Below, in pieces: positions 9,268-18,652 of a stretch of 64,000 nt of DNA. This DNA is from Candidatus Rubrivivax defluviihabitans. Lineage in GTDB: Bacteria; Pseudomonadota; Gammaproteobacteria; Burkholderiales; Burkholderiaceae_C. The stretch covers positions 248,001 to 312,000 of the forward strand of contig JADJMW010000008.1 of the NCBI GenBank assembly GCA_016709385.1. The letters run 5' to 3'. Both the position numbers and the translations under genes were made by a program. Positions within the stretch are counted from its first letter, which is position 1, and each line of letters starts with the position of its first letter. The notes under the pieces are model-generated. The model saw only the letters and a list, made by a program, of their open reading frames with translations. It did not search any database and was not told where the DNA came from.

Positions 9268-11865
9268 GTGGCACCCACGATAATGCTCCCCATGGCCTTG
9301 TTTCCCGAACCGTCATCCCCGACCGAGGCGTCGCGGTCGGGCGCCAAGCGCCTTTTCGGGCGCTGGTGGCGGAGCCAGTCCCCCGCACGCCAGGACCGCT
9401 TCGCCACGCTGGGACCGTTGTTGTCGGTGCTGCTCTTCCTGGCGGCCATCATTTCGGCCTTCTGGTACCTGCGCAATGAGGAAATCGAGCGGGAAACCGA
9501 ATCCGTCAAGCGCGACACCGAGATCACGCAGCAGCAGATCGGGCTGCGCCTGATCCAGAACCAGGAGGCGCTCATCCGCATGGCGCGCGATCTGGCCACG
9601 CAGGTGACCGACATCGACGAATTCGTCGGCCAGGCAGCCGCCTTCACGCGCGAGCGGCCCGAGATCACCCACATGACGTGGATCGATGGCCGGCGGCGCG
9701 TCAAGGGCAGCCACTTCGCGATGCTCTACTACCTGAACCCGGCTGGCGACCCACCCCAGACTGCGCTGCCGACGGAGGGCCGCAGCACCGAGCCCGAGGC
9801 CACCTTCCGCGCCGCGCGCGACTCGCGCTCGCCCGCTTATTCCCGCGCTTTTGCCGACGTCACCGGCGCCGCCGTGTTCCAGCTGCACATTCCTCTGATC
9901 GAGCAGGGGCTGTTCGCCGGCACGCTGATCACCGAATATTCGGTGGAGGCGCTGGTACGCCATTTCGTGCCCGCCGACGTGGCGCAGCGCCACATGATCT
10001 CCATCGTCGACGAACGGCAGGTGCAACTGGCCGCCACGGTGACCACCCTGCCCGGCCAGGGCAGCCGCCGCGCCCCGATCGTCAGCGACGCCCCGCTCAC
10101 GCCTGCGCTGAACGGCCTGCTGCTGCGCGGCCAGGGCTGGCGCACCAGCATCGGCCTCATCAGCAACACGCTGTTCTGGATGGTGCTGGCGCTGTCGGTG
10201 CTGACGGTGTGGATGCTGCTCGGCACCTGGCGCCACATGCGCCGGCGCGCCCAGATCCAGGGGGCGCTGGTGCAGGAGACCAACTTCCGCCGCGCCATGG
10301 AAAACAGCATGCCCACCGGCATGCGGGCCATGGACCTGGACGGCCGCATCACCTACGTCAACGCCGCGTTCTGCCAGATGACCGGGTTCACGCAGGGCGA
10401 GCTCGTCGGCCGGCTGCCTCCCTACCCCTACTGGCCGCCCGACCGCATCGAGGAAAACGGCCGCCTGCTGCAACAGGAACTGCACGGCCGCAGCCCCAGC
10501 GGCGGCATCGAGGTCAAGGTCATGCGCAAGGACGGTTCGCTGTTCGACGCCCGCATGTACATCAGCCCGCTGATCGACCCCAAGGGACAGCAGACGGGCT
10601 GGATGACCAGCGTCACCAACATCACCGAGGCCAAGCGCATCCGCGACCAGCTCTCGGCCAGCCACGAACGTTTCACCACCGTGCTCGAGGGGCTGGACGC
10701 AGCCGTGTCGGTGCTTTCCGTGCAGCAGGGCGAACTGCTCTTCGCCAACCGCTCCTACCGGCTGTGGTTCGGCGGCGACGCCCGCGGCCATCAGCAGATG
10801 GCCGGCAGCGTGAACGAATTGCACTACGGCGCCGAAGACGACTTCGACCCCTTGTCCGGCCTGCCGACACATGCACTCACCGAGTCCGGCGCCAGCCCGC
10901 GCGAGGTCTACGTGGAACCGCTGCAGAAGTGGTTCGACGTGCGCGCGCGCTACCTGCAGTGGACCGACGGCCGGCTGGCGCAGATGCTGATCGCCACCGA
11001 CATCACGGCGCGCCTGCGCGCCGAGGAACAGGCCGCTGCCCAGGCCGAGAAGGCGCAGATGACGAGCCGCCTGGTGACCATGGGCGAGATGGCCTCCTCG
11101 GTGGCGCACGAACTCAACCAGCCGCTCACCGCCATCACGAACTACTGCAACGGCATGGTCTCGCGCGTGCGCGCCGAGACCATCGCGCGCGACGATCTCG
11201 TCGCCGCACTTCAGAAGACGGCACGTCAGGCCGAACGCGCCGGGCAGATCATCCGCCGCATCCGCGCCTTCGTGAAGCGCAGCGAACCGCAGCGCCAGCC
11301 GGCACAGGCTGGTCAGATCATCGACGACGCGGTGGACCTGGCAGGCATCGAACTGCGGCGCCGCAATGTCGCCATCCACACCTACGTGGCGCAGCGGCTG
11401 CCGCTGATCATGGCCGACCCGATCCTGATCGAACAGGTGGTGCTGAACCTGCTGAAGAATGCGGCCGAGGCCATCGACAGCGCGCAGCTGCCGCCGGCGC
11501 GCCGGCACATCGAACTGCGCGTCGTGCCGCGACACACGCCCGACGAAGGCGGTGTCATCGAGTTCAGCGTCACCGATATGGGCCCGGGCATCCCCGACGA
11601 GGCCATCGGGCGCCTGTACGAGGCCTTCTTCTCCACCAAGGCCGAAGGTCTGGGCATCGGGCTGAGCCTGTGCCGCTCCATCGTCGAGTCGCACCGCGGC
11701 CGGATGAAGGCGCAGAACCTCTACAATGGCGAGTCGATCGTGGGTTGCAGATTTGCCTTCACCTTGCCGGTGGAATTGCCCGCCAGGCACCACGCCGAAC
11801 CTGACTCCGCCTTCGCTCCGCTCGAGGCGGCATCCTCCACGAACCCCACCGCCGTTCCCGAATGA
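9268..11865 (+). CDS. Membrane PAS sensor histidine kinase
   Basis: Sensor kinase of a two-component pair. Transmembrane segments lie at about 47-67 and 299-320, enclosing a roughly 230-residue periplasmic domain. One clear PAS domain (about 348-450) and a probable second (470-580) follow. The HisKA box is MASSVAHELNQPLTAI with phospho-acceptor His about 614. The ATPase domain shows NLLKNAAEAI, DMGPGIPDE and GLGIGLSLC. The architecture resembles DctB/FixL-type kinases. The start is uncertain: GTG 9268, ATG 9283 and ATG 9292 are all possible and none has a strong ribosome site. Its stop overlaps the regulator start by four bases (ATGA). The ligand is unknown; position suggests central-carbon or redox sensing. 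Confidence 0.88.
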   Translation: MAPTIMLPMALFPEPSSPTEASRSGAKRLFGRWWRSQSPARQDRFATLGPLLSVLLFLAAIISAFWYLRNEEIERETESVKRDTEITQQQIGLRLIQNQEALIRMARDLATQVTDIDEFVGQAAAFTRERPEITHMTWIDGRRRVKGSHFAMLYYLNPAGDPPQTALPTEGRSTEPEATFRAARDSRSPAYSRAFADVTGAAVFQLHIPLIEQGLFAGTLITEYSVEALVRHFVPADVAQRHMISIVDERQVQLAATVTTLPGQGSRRAPIVSDAPLTPALNGLLLRGQGWRTSIGLISNTLFWMVLALSVLTVWMLLGTWRHMRRRAQIQGALVQETNFRRAMENSMPTGMRAMDLDGRITYVNAAFCQMTGFTQGELVGRLPPYPYWPPDRIEENGRLLQQELHGRSPSGGIEVKVMRKDGSLFDARMYISPLIDPKGQQTGWMTSVTNITEAKRIRDQLSASHERFTTVLEGLDAAVSVLSVQQGELLFANRSYRLWFGGDARGHQQMAGSVNELHYGAEDDFDPLSGLPTHALTESGASPREVYVEPLQKWFDVRARYLQWTDGRLAQMLIATDITARLRAEEQAAAQAEKAQMTSRLVTMGEMASSVAHELNQPLTAITNYCNGMVSRVRAETIARDDLVAALQKTARQAERAGQIIRRIRAFVKRSEPQRQPAQAGQIIDDAVDLAGIELRRRNVAIHTYVAQRLPLIMADPILIEQVVLNLLKNAAEAIDSAQLPPARRHIELRVVPRHTPDEGGVIEFSVTDMGPGIPDEAIGRLYEAFFSTKAEGLGIGLSLCRSIVESHRGRMKAQNLYNGESIVGCRFAFTLPVELPARHHAEPDSAFAPLEAASSTNPTAVPE

Positions 11866-12482
11866 GCCTGATCCCCAAGAAGGGCACCGTCTATGTCGTC
11901 GACGACGACGAAGCGGTGCGAGATTCGCTGCAGTGGCTGCTGGAAGGCAAGGACTACCGCGTCAAGTGCTTCGACTCCTCGGAGTCGTTCCTGTCGCGCT
12001 TCGATCCGCGCGAAGTGGCCTGCCTCATCGCTGACATCCGCATGGACGGCATGAGCGGCCTGGAATTGCAGGACCGGCTGCTGGAACGCAAGAGCCCGCT
12101 GCCGGTGGTCTTCATCACCGGGCACGGTGACGTGCCGATGGCCGTGACGACCATGAAGAAGGGCGCGATGGACTTCATCGAGAAGCCTTTCAAGGAAGAA
12201 GAACTGCTTGGCCTGGTGGAACGCATGCTCGAGCAGGCGCGTCAGGCGTTCAGCCAGCACCAGGAACAGGCCAGCCGCGACGCCCTGCTTTCGCGCCTGA
12301 CCACGCGCGAGGCGCAGGTGCTGGAACGCATCGTCGCCGGGCGCTTGAACAAGCAGATCGCCGACGACCTGGGCATCAGCATCAAGACGGTGGAGGCGCA
12401 TCGCGCCAACATCATGGAGAAGCTGAACGCAAATACGGTCGCGGACCTGCTCAAGATCGCTCTTGGCGCACAGCGCGCCTAG
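11862..12482 (+). CDS. FixJ-family response regulator
   Basis: 206-residue partner of the preceding kinase. The receiver domain (about 1-125) has acidic residues in VVDDDEAVRD, phospho-acceptor D58 in IADIRMDGMSG, and the switch lysine in FIEKPFKEEELL. A LuxR/GerE-type DNA-binding domain follows (LTTREAQVLERIVAGRLNKQ, then IKTVEAHRANIMEK). This is a FixJ/NarL-type transcription factor. The four-base overlap with the kinase gene indicates translational coupling. Targets cannot be read from the sequence; the divergent aceE promoter is an obvious candidate. Confidence 0.92.
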   Translation: MSLIPKKGTVYVVDDDEAVRDSLQWLLEGKDYRVKCFDSSESFLSRFDPREVACLIADIRMDGMSGLELQDRLLERKSPLPVVFITGHGDVPMAVTTMKKGAMDFIEKPFKEEELLGLVERMLEQARQAFSQHQEQASRDALLSRLTTREAQVLERIVAGRLNKQIADDLGISIKTVEAHRANIMEKLNANTVADLLKIALGAQRA

Positions 12483-12515
12483 AGCGATCTCCGATCGCCG
12501 TCCGTGGGCTCCCCC

Positions 12516-12538
12516 GAGCCCCCTCCGGGAGGGGGCTC
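12516..12538 (+). terminator. Strong hairpin between the regulator gene and folD
   Basis: A perfect inverted repeat (GAGCCCCCT, loop CCGGG, AGGGGGCTC) lies 34 bases after the regulator stop. No T-run follows, so it could be a weak or Rho-assisted terminator, or a leader structure for folD. Confidence 0.4.
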
Positions 12539-12566
12539 CAGTCAGTTTGACGAGAAAGATGGCCGC

Positions 12567-13424
12567 GTGACTGCACAACTGATAGACGGGTTGGCGCTGT
12601 CGCGCCAGATTCGCGCCGAAGTCGGCGCGCGGGCGGCGGCCTTGGCCGCGCGCGGCCGGCCGCCAGGGCTGGCGGTGATCCTCGTCGGCGACGATCCAGC
12701 TTCCGCCGTGTACGTGCGCAACAAGGTCAAGGCCTGCCACGAGCACGGGCTGCATTCGGTGCTGGAGCAGTATGACGCCACGCTGCCGCAGGCCACGCTG
12801 CTGGAGCGCATCGCGGCGCTGAATGCCGACCCGGCGATCCACGGCATCCTGGTGCAGATGCCGCTGCCGCGGCATATCGACCCGCAGCAGGTCATCGCGG
12901 CCATCGCCGCGCACAAGGACGTCGACGGCTTCTCGGTGCTCTCGGCCGGCGAATTGATGACCGGCCTGCCGGGCCTGCGGCCGGCCACGCCCTACGGCTG
13001 CATGAAGATGATCGAAAGCACCGGCCGCGCCATCCCCGGCCGGCATGCCGTGGTCATCGGCCGCAGCAATACCGTGGGCAAGCCGATGGCGCTGCTGCTG
13101 CTGCAGGCCAACGCCACCGTGACGGTGTGCCACAGCGCCACGCCCGATCTGGCCGTGCACACGCGGCAGGCCGACATCGTGGTGGCCGCCGTGGGGCGGC
13201 GCAACACGCTCACGGCCGGGATGGTCAAGCCCGGGGCCATCGTCATCGACGTCGGCATGAACCGCAACGACGCCGGCAAGCTGTGCGGCGACGTCGACTT
13301 CGATGCCGTGCGCGAGGCGCTGGGCCCGGCCGGGTTCATCACACCGGTGCCCGGCGGCGTGGGGCCGATGACGATCACCATGCTGCTGGTCAATACGCTG
13401 CAGGCCGCCGAGACCCAGGCATGA
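12567..13424 (+). CDS. folD: Bifunctional methylenetetrahydrofolate dehydrogenase/cyclohydrolase
   Basis: FolD interconverts 5,10-methylene-, methenyl- and 10-formyl-tetrahydrofolate with NADP. Family signatures are seen in order: AVILVGDDPASAVYVRNK with the catalytic-lysine region, GILVQMPLP, the NADP-binding VVIGRSNTVGKP, and TPVPGGVGPMTI near the end. GTG 12567 gives a 285-residue protein, the usual FolD length, and GAGAAAG lies eight bases upstream; the frame extends further 5' only through the hairpin. The stop overlaps the peptidase start (ATGA), so the two are probably co-translated. Confidence 0.95.
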   Translation: MTAQLIDGLALSRQIRAEVGARAAALAARGRPPGLAVILVGDDPASAVYVRNKVKACHEHGLHSVLEQYDATLPQATLLERIAALNADPAIHGILVQMPLPRHIDPQQVIAAIAAHKDVDGFSVLSAGELMTGLPGLRPATPYGCMKMIESTGRAIPGRHAVVIGRSNTVGKPMALLLLQANATVTVCHSATPDLAVHTRQADIVVAAVGRRNTLTAGMVKPGAIVIDVGMNRNDAGKLCGDVDFDAVREALGPAGFITPVPGGVGPMTITMLLVNTLQAAETQA

Positions 13425-15439
13425 ATCCCCTGCTGCAAGGCAGCGAGCTGCCCGACTTCGCGACCATCCGCCCCGAACACGTGGGGCCGGCGCTGGACGT
13501 GCTGCTGGCCGACGCGGACGACGCGCTCGAGCGCGCCGTCGGCCCCGACGTGGCCGCCGACTACGACACCCTGGCCGCCGTGCTCGACCCGGCGCTGGAG
13601 CGGCTGCGCTCGGCCTGGTCTGCGGTGGGCCATCTGCAGGCGGTGGCGGACACGCCGCAGATGCGTGCCGCCCATGCGGAGCACCAGCCGCGCGTCATCG
13701 ATTTCCATACGCGGCTGGGTGCCGATGCCCGTCTGTTCGCCAAGTACCTGGCCGTGGCGGCGGGTGCGGGCGCGGCACGGCTGGCACCCGCCCAGCGCAA
13801 GGCGCTGGCCGATGCACTTCGAAACTTCGTGCTCGGTGGCGTCGAATTGCAGGGGCAGGCCCGCGAGCGCCATGCCGCCATCCAGAAACGTGCCGGCGTC
13901 CTTTCGCGGCGGTTCGGCGACAACGTGCTCGACGCCACCGATGCCTTCTCGCTGACCGTGACGGACGCATCCGAACTCGACGGTGTGCCCGAAGACGTGC
14001 GCGAGGCCGCGCGCGCCGCGGCGGCCGCCGCCGGCCAGGACGGCTGGCGCCTGACGCTGCAGGCGCCTTGCTACGTGCCCGTGATGCAGTTTGCCCGCCA
14101 CCGCCCGCTGCGCGAGGCGATGTTCCGCGCCCACCACACGCGCGCCAGCGAATTCGGCCCGCCCGAGCGCGACAACGGGCCGCTGATGCGCGAACTGCTC
14201 GAACTGCGTCACGAGGAAGGCGCGCTGCTTGGCCACCACACCTATGCGCACCTGGCCCTGGTGCCCAAGATGGCAGGCTCGCCCGGCGAAGTGCTGGCCT
14301 TCGTGCGCGAACTGGCGGACCGCGCGCGGCCCCACGCCGATCGTGAAGTGGCCGAACTGCGCCAATTCGCTGCGCGGGAGCTGGGCCTGCCCGACTTTCA
14401 GGCCTGGGATCGCGCTTACGCCGCCGAACAGCTCCGGCAGTCGCGCTATGCCTTCAGCGAACAGGATCTCAAGCGGTATTTCACCGAACCGCGCGTGCTG
14501 GCGGGCCTGTTCCGGCTGGTCGAGACGCTGTTCGACGTGGCCATCCGCGAAGACCGCGCACCGCTCTGGCACGACAGCGTGCGCTTCTACCGCGTCTGGC
14601 GCGGCGGCGAGCCGGTGGCGGCTTTCTACCTGGACCTCTACGCCCGCGCCGGCAAGCGTTCGGGCGCCTGGATGGACGACTGCCGTACCCGCTGGCGCAG
14701 GCCCGACGGCCGTTTGCAGTTGCCGGTGGCGCACCTGGTGTGCAACTTCGCGCCGCCCGTGGGCGACAAGCCCGCCTTGCTGCGCCACGACGACGTGATC
14801 ACGCTGTTCCACGAATTCGGCCATGGCCTGCACCACATGCTGACGCAGGTCGACGAAATGGCGGTCTCGGGCATCGCGGGCGTGGAAGGCGACGCGGTGG
14901 AACTGCCCAGCCAGTTCATGGAAAACTTCTGCTGGGAATGGGAGGTGCTGCAGCGCATGACCGGCCATGTGGACACCGGCGAACCGCTGCCGCGCGCCTT
15001 GTTCGACCGCATGGTGGCCGCGCGCCACTTCCACAGTGCGATGCAGATGCTTCGCCAGTGCGAATTCGCGCTCTTCGACATGCGGCTGCACGCCGAACCC
15101 GGTGCCGCGGCACGCGTGCAGCAGGTGGCCAACGAGGCCAGCGCCGAGATGGCGCCGCTGCCGCCACCGCCGGAATACCGCTTTGCCAACAGCTTCTCGC
15201 ACCTGTTCTGTGGCGGTTATGCCGCTGGCTACTACGGTTATGCCTGGGCCGAGGTGCTGTCGGCCGACGCCTACGGCGCCTTCGAGGAAGCCGGCGTCTT
15301 CGACCCCGCCACCGGCGAGCGTTTCCGCCGCAGCATCCTGGAAGTCGGTGGCAGCCGTCCGGCGCTGGAGAGCTTTCGCGCCTTCCGCGGCCGCGATCCG
15401 CAGATCGACGCGCTGCTGCGACACCAGGGCCTGGCTTGA
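13421..15439 (+). CDS. prlC: M3-family oligopeptidase (PrlC-like)
   Basis: Cytosolic zinc metallopeptidase of the thimet-oligopeptidase family that degrades short peptides, including cleaved signal peptides. The zinc motif HEFGHG is at residues 464-469, followed by the glutamate ligand region VEGDAVELPSQFMENF. At 672 residues it matches oligopeptidase A/PrlC. The C-terminal FANSFSHLFCGGYAAGYYGY is also a family hallmark. ATG 13421 overlaps the folD stop by four bases. Confidence 0.93.
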   Translation: MNPLLQGSELPDFATIRPEHVGPALDVLLADADDALERAVGPDVAADYDTLAAVLDPALERLRSAWSAVGHLQAVADTPQMRAAHAEHQPRVIDFHTRLGADARLFAKYLAVAAGAGAARLAPAQRKALADALRNFVLGGVELQGQARERHAAIQKRAGVLSRRFGDNVLDATDAFSLTVTDASELDGVPEDVREAARAAAAAAGQDGWRLTLQAPCYVPVMQFARHRPLREAMFRAHHTRASEFGPPERDNGPLMRELLELRHEEGALLGHHTYAHLALVPKMAGSPGEVLAFVRELADRARPHADREVAELRQFAARELGLPDFQAWDRAYAAEQLRQSRYAFSEQDLKRYFTEPRVLAGLFRLVETLFDVAIREDRAPLWHDSVRFYRVWRGGEPVAAFYLDLYARAGKRSGAWMDDCRTRWRRPDGRLQLPVAHLVCNFAPPVGDKPALLRHDDVITLFHEFGHGLHHMLTQVDEMAVSGIAGVEGDAVELPSQFMENFCWEWEVLQRMTGHVDTGEPLPRALFDRMVAARHFHSAMQMLRQCEFALFDMRLHAEPGAAARVQQVANEASAEMAPLPPPPEYRFANSFSHLFCGGYAAGYYGYAWAEVLSADAYGAFEEAGVFDPATGERFRRSILEVGGSRPALESFRAFRGRDPQIDALLRHQGLA

Positions 15440-15501
15440 GATCGGTGCGCAGGTCGGCTAGATTGGGGGCCTTCCGTTCGCCCGCCTCCGACGCCCGATC
15501 C

Positions 15502-16125
15502 ATGAAAACTTTGCTCCTGCCCGCCCTGGCCGCCGTGCTGCTGGCCGGTGCGACGCCGCCGGTGCTGGCGCTGTACAAGGTGGTGCAACCCGACGGCAGC
15601 GTCACCTATACCGACCGGCCGCCCGCCGCAGGCAGCGGCCGCATCATCACGCTCGGCCGCAACGCCGCCGCTGCGGAGCCCGAGGCGGTCTTCCCGCTGG
15701 AACTGCGCCAGCCGACGCAACGCTACCCGGTGACGCTGTACACGTCGTCCGACTGCGCGCCCTGCGACAGCGGCCGGCGCCTGCTGCAGCAACGCGGCAT
15801 TCCATACAGCGAACGGCTGGTGACCAGCGATGCGGATGCCGCGGCGCTGGAACGTACCGTCGGCGCTCGCACGGTGCCGGCGCTGACCATCGGCGCCCAG
15901 GCGCTGCGGGGCCTGTCGGAGATGGAGTGGACCGCCTATCTCGACGCCGCCGGCTACCCGCGTGAATCGCGCCTGCCGAGCGGCTGGCAGCCGCCCACGC
16001 CCACGCCCCTGGTCGAGCGCGTACCGGTGCGACCGCAAGCGGCAGAGCCGGCGCCTCCGGCCGAGCCTGCGGCCCCCAGCACACCCACCGCGGAGCCAAC
16101 ACCCCCGGGGACGCTCCGCTTCTGA
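15502..16125 (+). CDS. Envelope DUF4124/glutaredoxin-like protein
   Basis: 207-residue exported protein. A signal peptide (about 1-24, ending PVLA) is followed by a DUF4124-like segment (YKVVQPDGSVTYTDRPP). A glutaredoxin-like thioredoxin fold comes next: YTSSDCAPCDSGRRLL gives a CxxC redox pair, and RTVPALTIG supplies the cis-proline. The C-terminal 55 residues are Pro/Ala-rich and probably disordered. A periplasmic thiol-redox role is inferred; the substrate is unknown. It follows the peptidase by 62 bases and converges on rmuC. Confidence 0.82.
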   Translation: MKTLLLPALAAVLLAGATPPVLALYKVVQPDGSVTYTDRPPAAGSGRIITLGRNAAAAEPEAVFPLELRQPTQRYPVTLYTSSDCAPCDSGRRLLQQRGIPYSERLVTSDADAAALERTVGARTVPALTIGAQALRGLSEMEWTAYLDAAGYPRESRLPSGWQPPTPTPLVERVPVRPQAAEPAPPAEPAAPSTPTAEPTPPGTLRF

Positions 16126-16155
16126 ATCCCCGCAGCCGTCGGGCGCGGCCTGCGA

Positions 16156-17544
16156 TCAGCCGTCGCGGGCATCGTCCAGGCCCCCGCCCGGTTGGGTACC
16201 GGCGTCCTCGCCGGGGTCTTCGGTCAGCAATCCGGGCAACAACTGCGCCACGCGCGGCTCGGGCAAGGCCTCGACCGACTTGAGCCGCCTCGTCATCACG
16301 TTGCTGCGCGTCTGCGCCTGCTCGATGGTGCTGCTGGCTTCGTCGAGCTTCTTCTTGGTCTTGGCCAGCACCTCGCCGAACTTGGCGAATTCGGTCTTCA
16401 CCGCGCCCAGCACCTCCCACACCTCCACCGAGCGCCGCTCCAGAGCCAGCGTGCGAAAACCCATCTGCAGGCTGGTCAGCGTGGCCAGCAGCGTGGTCGG
16501 TCCGGCGAGCATGACCTTGTGGTCCTGCTGCAGGCTCTGCACCAGCCCGGGCCGGCGCAGCGCCTCGGCATACAGGCCTTCGGTGGGCACGAAGAGGATC
16601 GCGAAGTCGGTGGTGTGCGGCGGCGCCACGTATTTCTCGCGCATGCTGCGCGCCTCGAGCTTCAGCCGCGACTCGATGGCCTTGGCCGCCAGCTCCATGG
16701 CCGAGGCATCGGCGCGCTCGTGGGCGTCGAGCAGGCGTTCGTAGTCCTCGCGCGGGAATTTCGCGTCGATGGGCAGCCACAGCGGCGCGCCGTCGTGACG
16801 CTGCCCGGGCAGGCGGATGGCAAATTCCACGCGTTCGCTGCTGCCCGGCACGGTGGCCACGTTCACCGCGTACTGCTCGGGCGTGAACACCTGCTCCAGC
16901 AGGGCCGCCAGCTGCACCTCGCCGAAAACACCGCGCGTCTTCACGTTGGTGAGCACGCGGTTGAGCGCGCCGACGTCGCGCGCCAGGCCCTGCATCTCGC
17001 CCAGGCCCTTGTGCACCTGCTCCAGGCGGTCGGCCACCTGCTTGAAGCTTTCGCCCAGGCGCTGCTCCAGCGTGGCGTGCAGCTTCTCGTCGACAGTGGC
17101 GCGCATCTGCTCCAGCTTCTTCTCGTTGCCCTCCTGCAGCGCGACGAGGCGGGCCTCCACGGCGCCGCGCAGTTCGGACTGTCGGCGTTCGCTGGCTTCC
17201 GACAACAGCCGCAGCTGGTCGGCCAGCGTTTCGCTGAACCGGCGCAGCGCGGCGTCGGTCTGCTGCTGCATCGCGGCCAGCTGGGTGCGGAAGGAGTCGA
17301 TCTGCTCGTTCTGCGTGCGCGCCACGTCGCCGCCTTGCGTCAGCAGCATCTGCTGGAAGGTGCCCAGATCGGAACGCATGGCCCGGCCCTGGCGGCCGAG
17401 TTCGTCGCGCAGTTCGCGTTCCAGGCGTTCGATCTGCGGCCCGGCGCGATCCGGCGGCGGCCGCAGGGCCAGCCACAGCAGGATCACCACCCACAGCAGG
17501 TTCAGCGCCAGCAGCGCCGGCACGGTCCATTCAGGCATGGCCAT
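16156..17544 (-). CDS. rmuC: DNA recombination protein RmuC
   Basis: 462 residues. An N-terminal membrane anchor (about 8-27, PALLALNLLWVVILLWLAL) is followed by a long coiled coil rich in Glu, Gln and Arg. The RmuC nuclease-like domain shows GVFGEVQLAALLEQVF, PIDAKFPREDYERL and FVPTEGLYAEAL. RmuC proteins limit inversions at repeats and are related to PD-(D/E)XK nucleases. The start could be the second methionine at 17538. It lies 8 bases after the dehydrogenase gene, so the two probably share a transcript. Confidence 0.94.
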   Translation of the reverse strand: MAMPEWTVPALLALNLLWVVILLWLALRPPPDRAGPQIERLERELRDELGRQGRAMRSDLGTFQQMLLTQGGDVARTQNEQIDSFRTQLAAMQQQTDAALRRFSETLADQLRLLSEASERRQSELRGAVEARLVALQEGNEKKLEQMRATVDEKLHATLEQRLGESFKQVADRLEQVHKGLGEMQGLARDVGALNRVLTNVKTRGVFGEVQLAALLEQVFTPEQYAVNVATVPGSSERVEFAIRLPGQRHDGAPLWLPIDAKFPREDYERLLDAHERADASAMELAAKAIESRLKLEARSMREKYVAPPHTTDFAILFVPTEGLYAEALRRPGLVQSLQQDHKVMLAGPTTLLATLTSLQMGFRTLALERRSVEVWEVLGAVKTEFAKFGEVLAKTKKKLDEASSTIEQAQTRSNVMTRRLKSVEALPEPRVAQLLPGLLTEDPGEDAGTQPGGGLDDARDG

Positions 17545-17552
17545 CCGGTCTG

Positions 17553-18539
17553 TCAGCCGCGCTGCTGCAATTCAGCGGCATTGATCGGTGTCGGCGGCGT
17601 ACCGCCGTTGAGCGCGGCGATCAGGTTGTCGGCCGCCAGTTCGGCCATCGCCACGCGTGTGGCCACGGTCGCGCTGGCAATGTGCGGCGTGAGCACGACA
17701 TTGGGCACCTCCAGCAGGTCCGGATGCACGGCCGGCTCGCCCTCGAAGACATCCAGCGCCGCGGCGGCGATGCGGCGTTCGCGCAGCGCCGCAGCCAGCG
17801 CCGCGTCATCGACGATGCCGCCGCGCGCGATATTGGTCAGCGTGGCGGTCGGCTTCATCAGCATCAGTTCGGCCGCGCCGATGGCGTGGTGGCTGGCCGC
17901 CGCATACGGCAACACCAGCACCAGGTGGTCGGCCTCGCGCAGCAGCGTGGCCTTGTCGACCCAGCGTGCACCCAGCGGCGACTCGACTTCCGGCGCCAGG
18001 CGGCTGCGGTTGTGATAGATCACCTTCATGCCGAAGCCCAGGGCGCCGCGGCGCGCGATGGCCTGGCCAATGCGCCCCATGCCGAGGATGCCCAGCGTGG
18101 CGCCGTGCACGTCGCTGCCGGTTAACAAGTCCCACGACCACTTCTTCCATTCGCCGTGGCGCAGGAAATGCTCGCTCTCGGCCATGCGTCGCGCGGCGGC
18201 CATCATCAGCGCAAAGCCGAAGTCGGCCGTGGTCTCGGTCAGCACGTCGGGTGTGTTGGTGGCCAGCACGCCGTGTGCGCTGCAGGCGGGAATGTCGAAA
18301 TTGTTGTAGCCCACCGCCATGTTGGCGACCACGCGCAGTTCGGGGCAGGCCGCCAGCAGCTTGGCGTCGATGCGCTCGCTGCCCGTGGTCAGCGCGCCCT
18401 GCTTGCCCTGCAGACGCTGCACCAGTTCGGCCGGCGTGTAGATGGCGTCATCGGCGTTGGCTTCGACGTCGAAGTGACGGCGCAGCCGCTCCAGCACGCG
18501 GGGTGGCACGACACGGGCGACGAGGATGCGGGCGGGCAT
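17553..18539 (-). CDS. D-2-hydroxyacid dehydrogenase (glyoxylate/hydroxypyruvate reductase type)
   Basis: 328-residue NAD(P)-dependent oxidoreductase. The nucleotide-binding motif GILGMGRIGQAIARR lies near residue 150. VAVGYNNFD-type substrate residues appear as VANMAVGYNNFDI. ILxNIARGGIVDD occurs as LTNIARGGIVDD, and the catalytic Glu/His pair lies in VFEGEP and LTPHIASAT. These fit the GhrB/GyaR group that reduces glyoxylate or hydroxypyruvate. ATG 18539 (MPARILV) begins the fold; an upstream in-frame codon at 18599 would add 20 unconserved residues. It is divergent from the antiporter operon. Confidence 0.9.
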   Translation of the reverse strand: MPARILVARVVPPRVLERLRRHFDVEANADDAIYTPAELVQRLQGKQGALTTGSERIDAKLLAACPELRVVANMAVGYNNFDIPACSAHGVLATNTPDVLTETTADFGFALMMAAARRMAESEHFLRHGEWKKWSWDLLTGSDVHGATLGILGMGRIGQAIARRGALGFGMKVIYHNRSRLAPEVESPLGARWVDKATLLREADHLVLVLPYAAASHHAIGAAELMLMKPTATLTNIARGGIVDDAALAAALRERRIAAAALDVFEGEPAVHPDLLEVPNVVLTPHIASATVATRVAMAELAADNLIAALNGGTPPTPINAAELQQRG

Positions 18540-18607
18540 GGTGGCGTGGGTCGGGTGCAGGACCGTTGATCTTAAGCAAACGGTCACCACCATCTGCACC
18601 GAACCCT

Positions 18608-18628
18608 GCGGGGCATAATTCGCCCCGC
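18608..18628 (+). promoter_or_regulatory. Promoter/leader hairpin of the antiporter operon
   Basis: A perfect 7-bp inverted repeat, GCGGGGC and GCCCCGC, encloses ATAATTC. The loop overlaps CATAAT (18614-18619), a good -10 hexamer, 34 bases before the first gene. No clear -35 box precedes it. The overlap of dyad and -10 suggests either a core promoter with a regulator site or a leader stem. Confidence 0.4.
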
Positions 18629-18652
18629 TGCAAGCAATGACGACAACAGTCC

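Noticed and set aside
9313..11793. 826-codon minus-strand frame antisense to the sensor kinase
   Set aside because: The kinase frame has complete HisKA/HATPase motifs; the antisense product is His/Arg/Ala-rich noise.
12504..12566. Upstream extension of folD
   Set aside because: The added residues are translated from a GC hairpin and are absent from the family; GTG 12567 gives the standard length.
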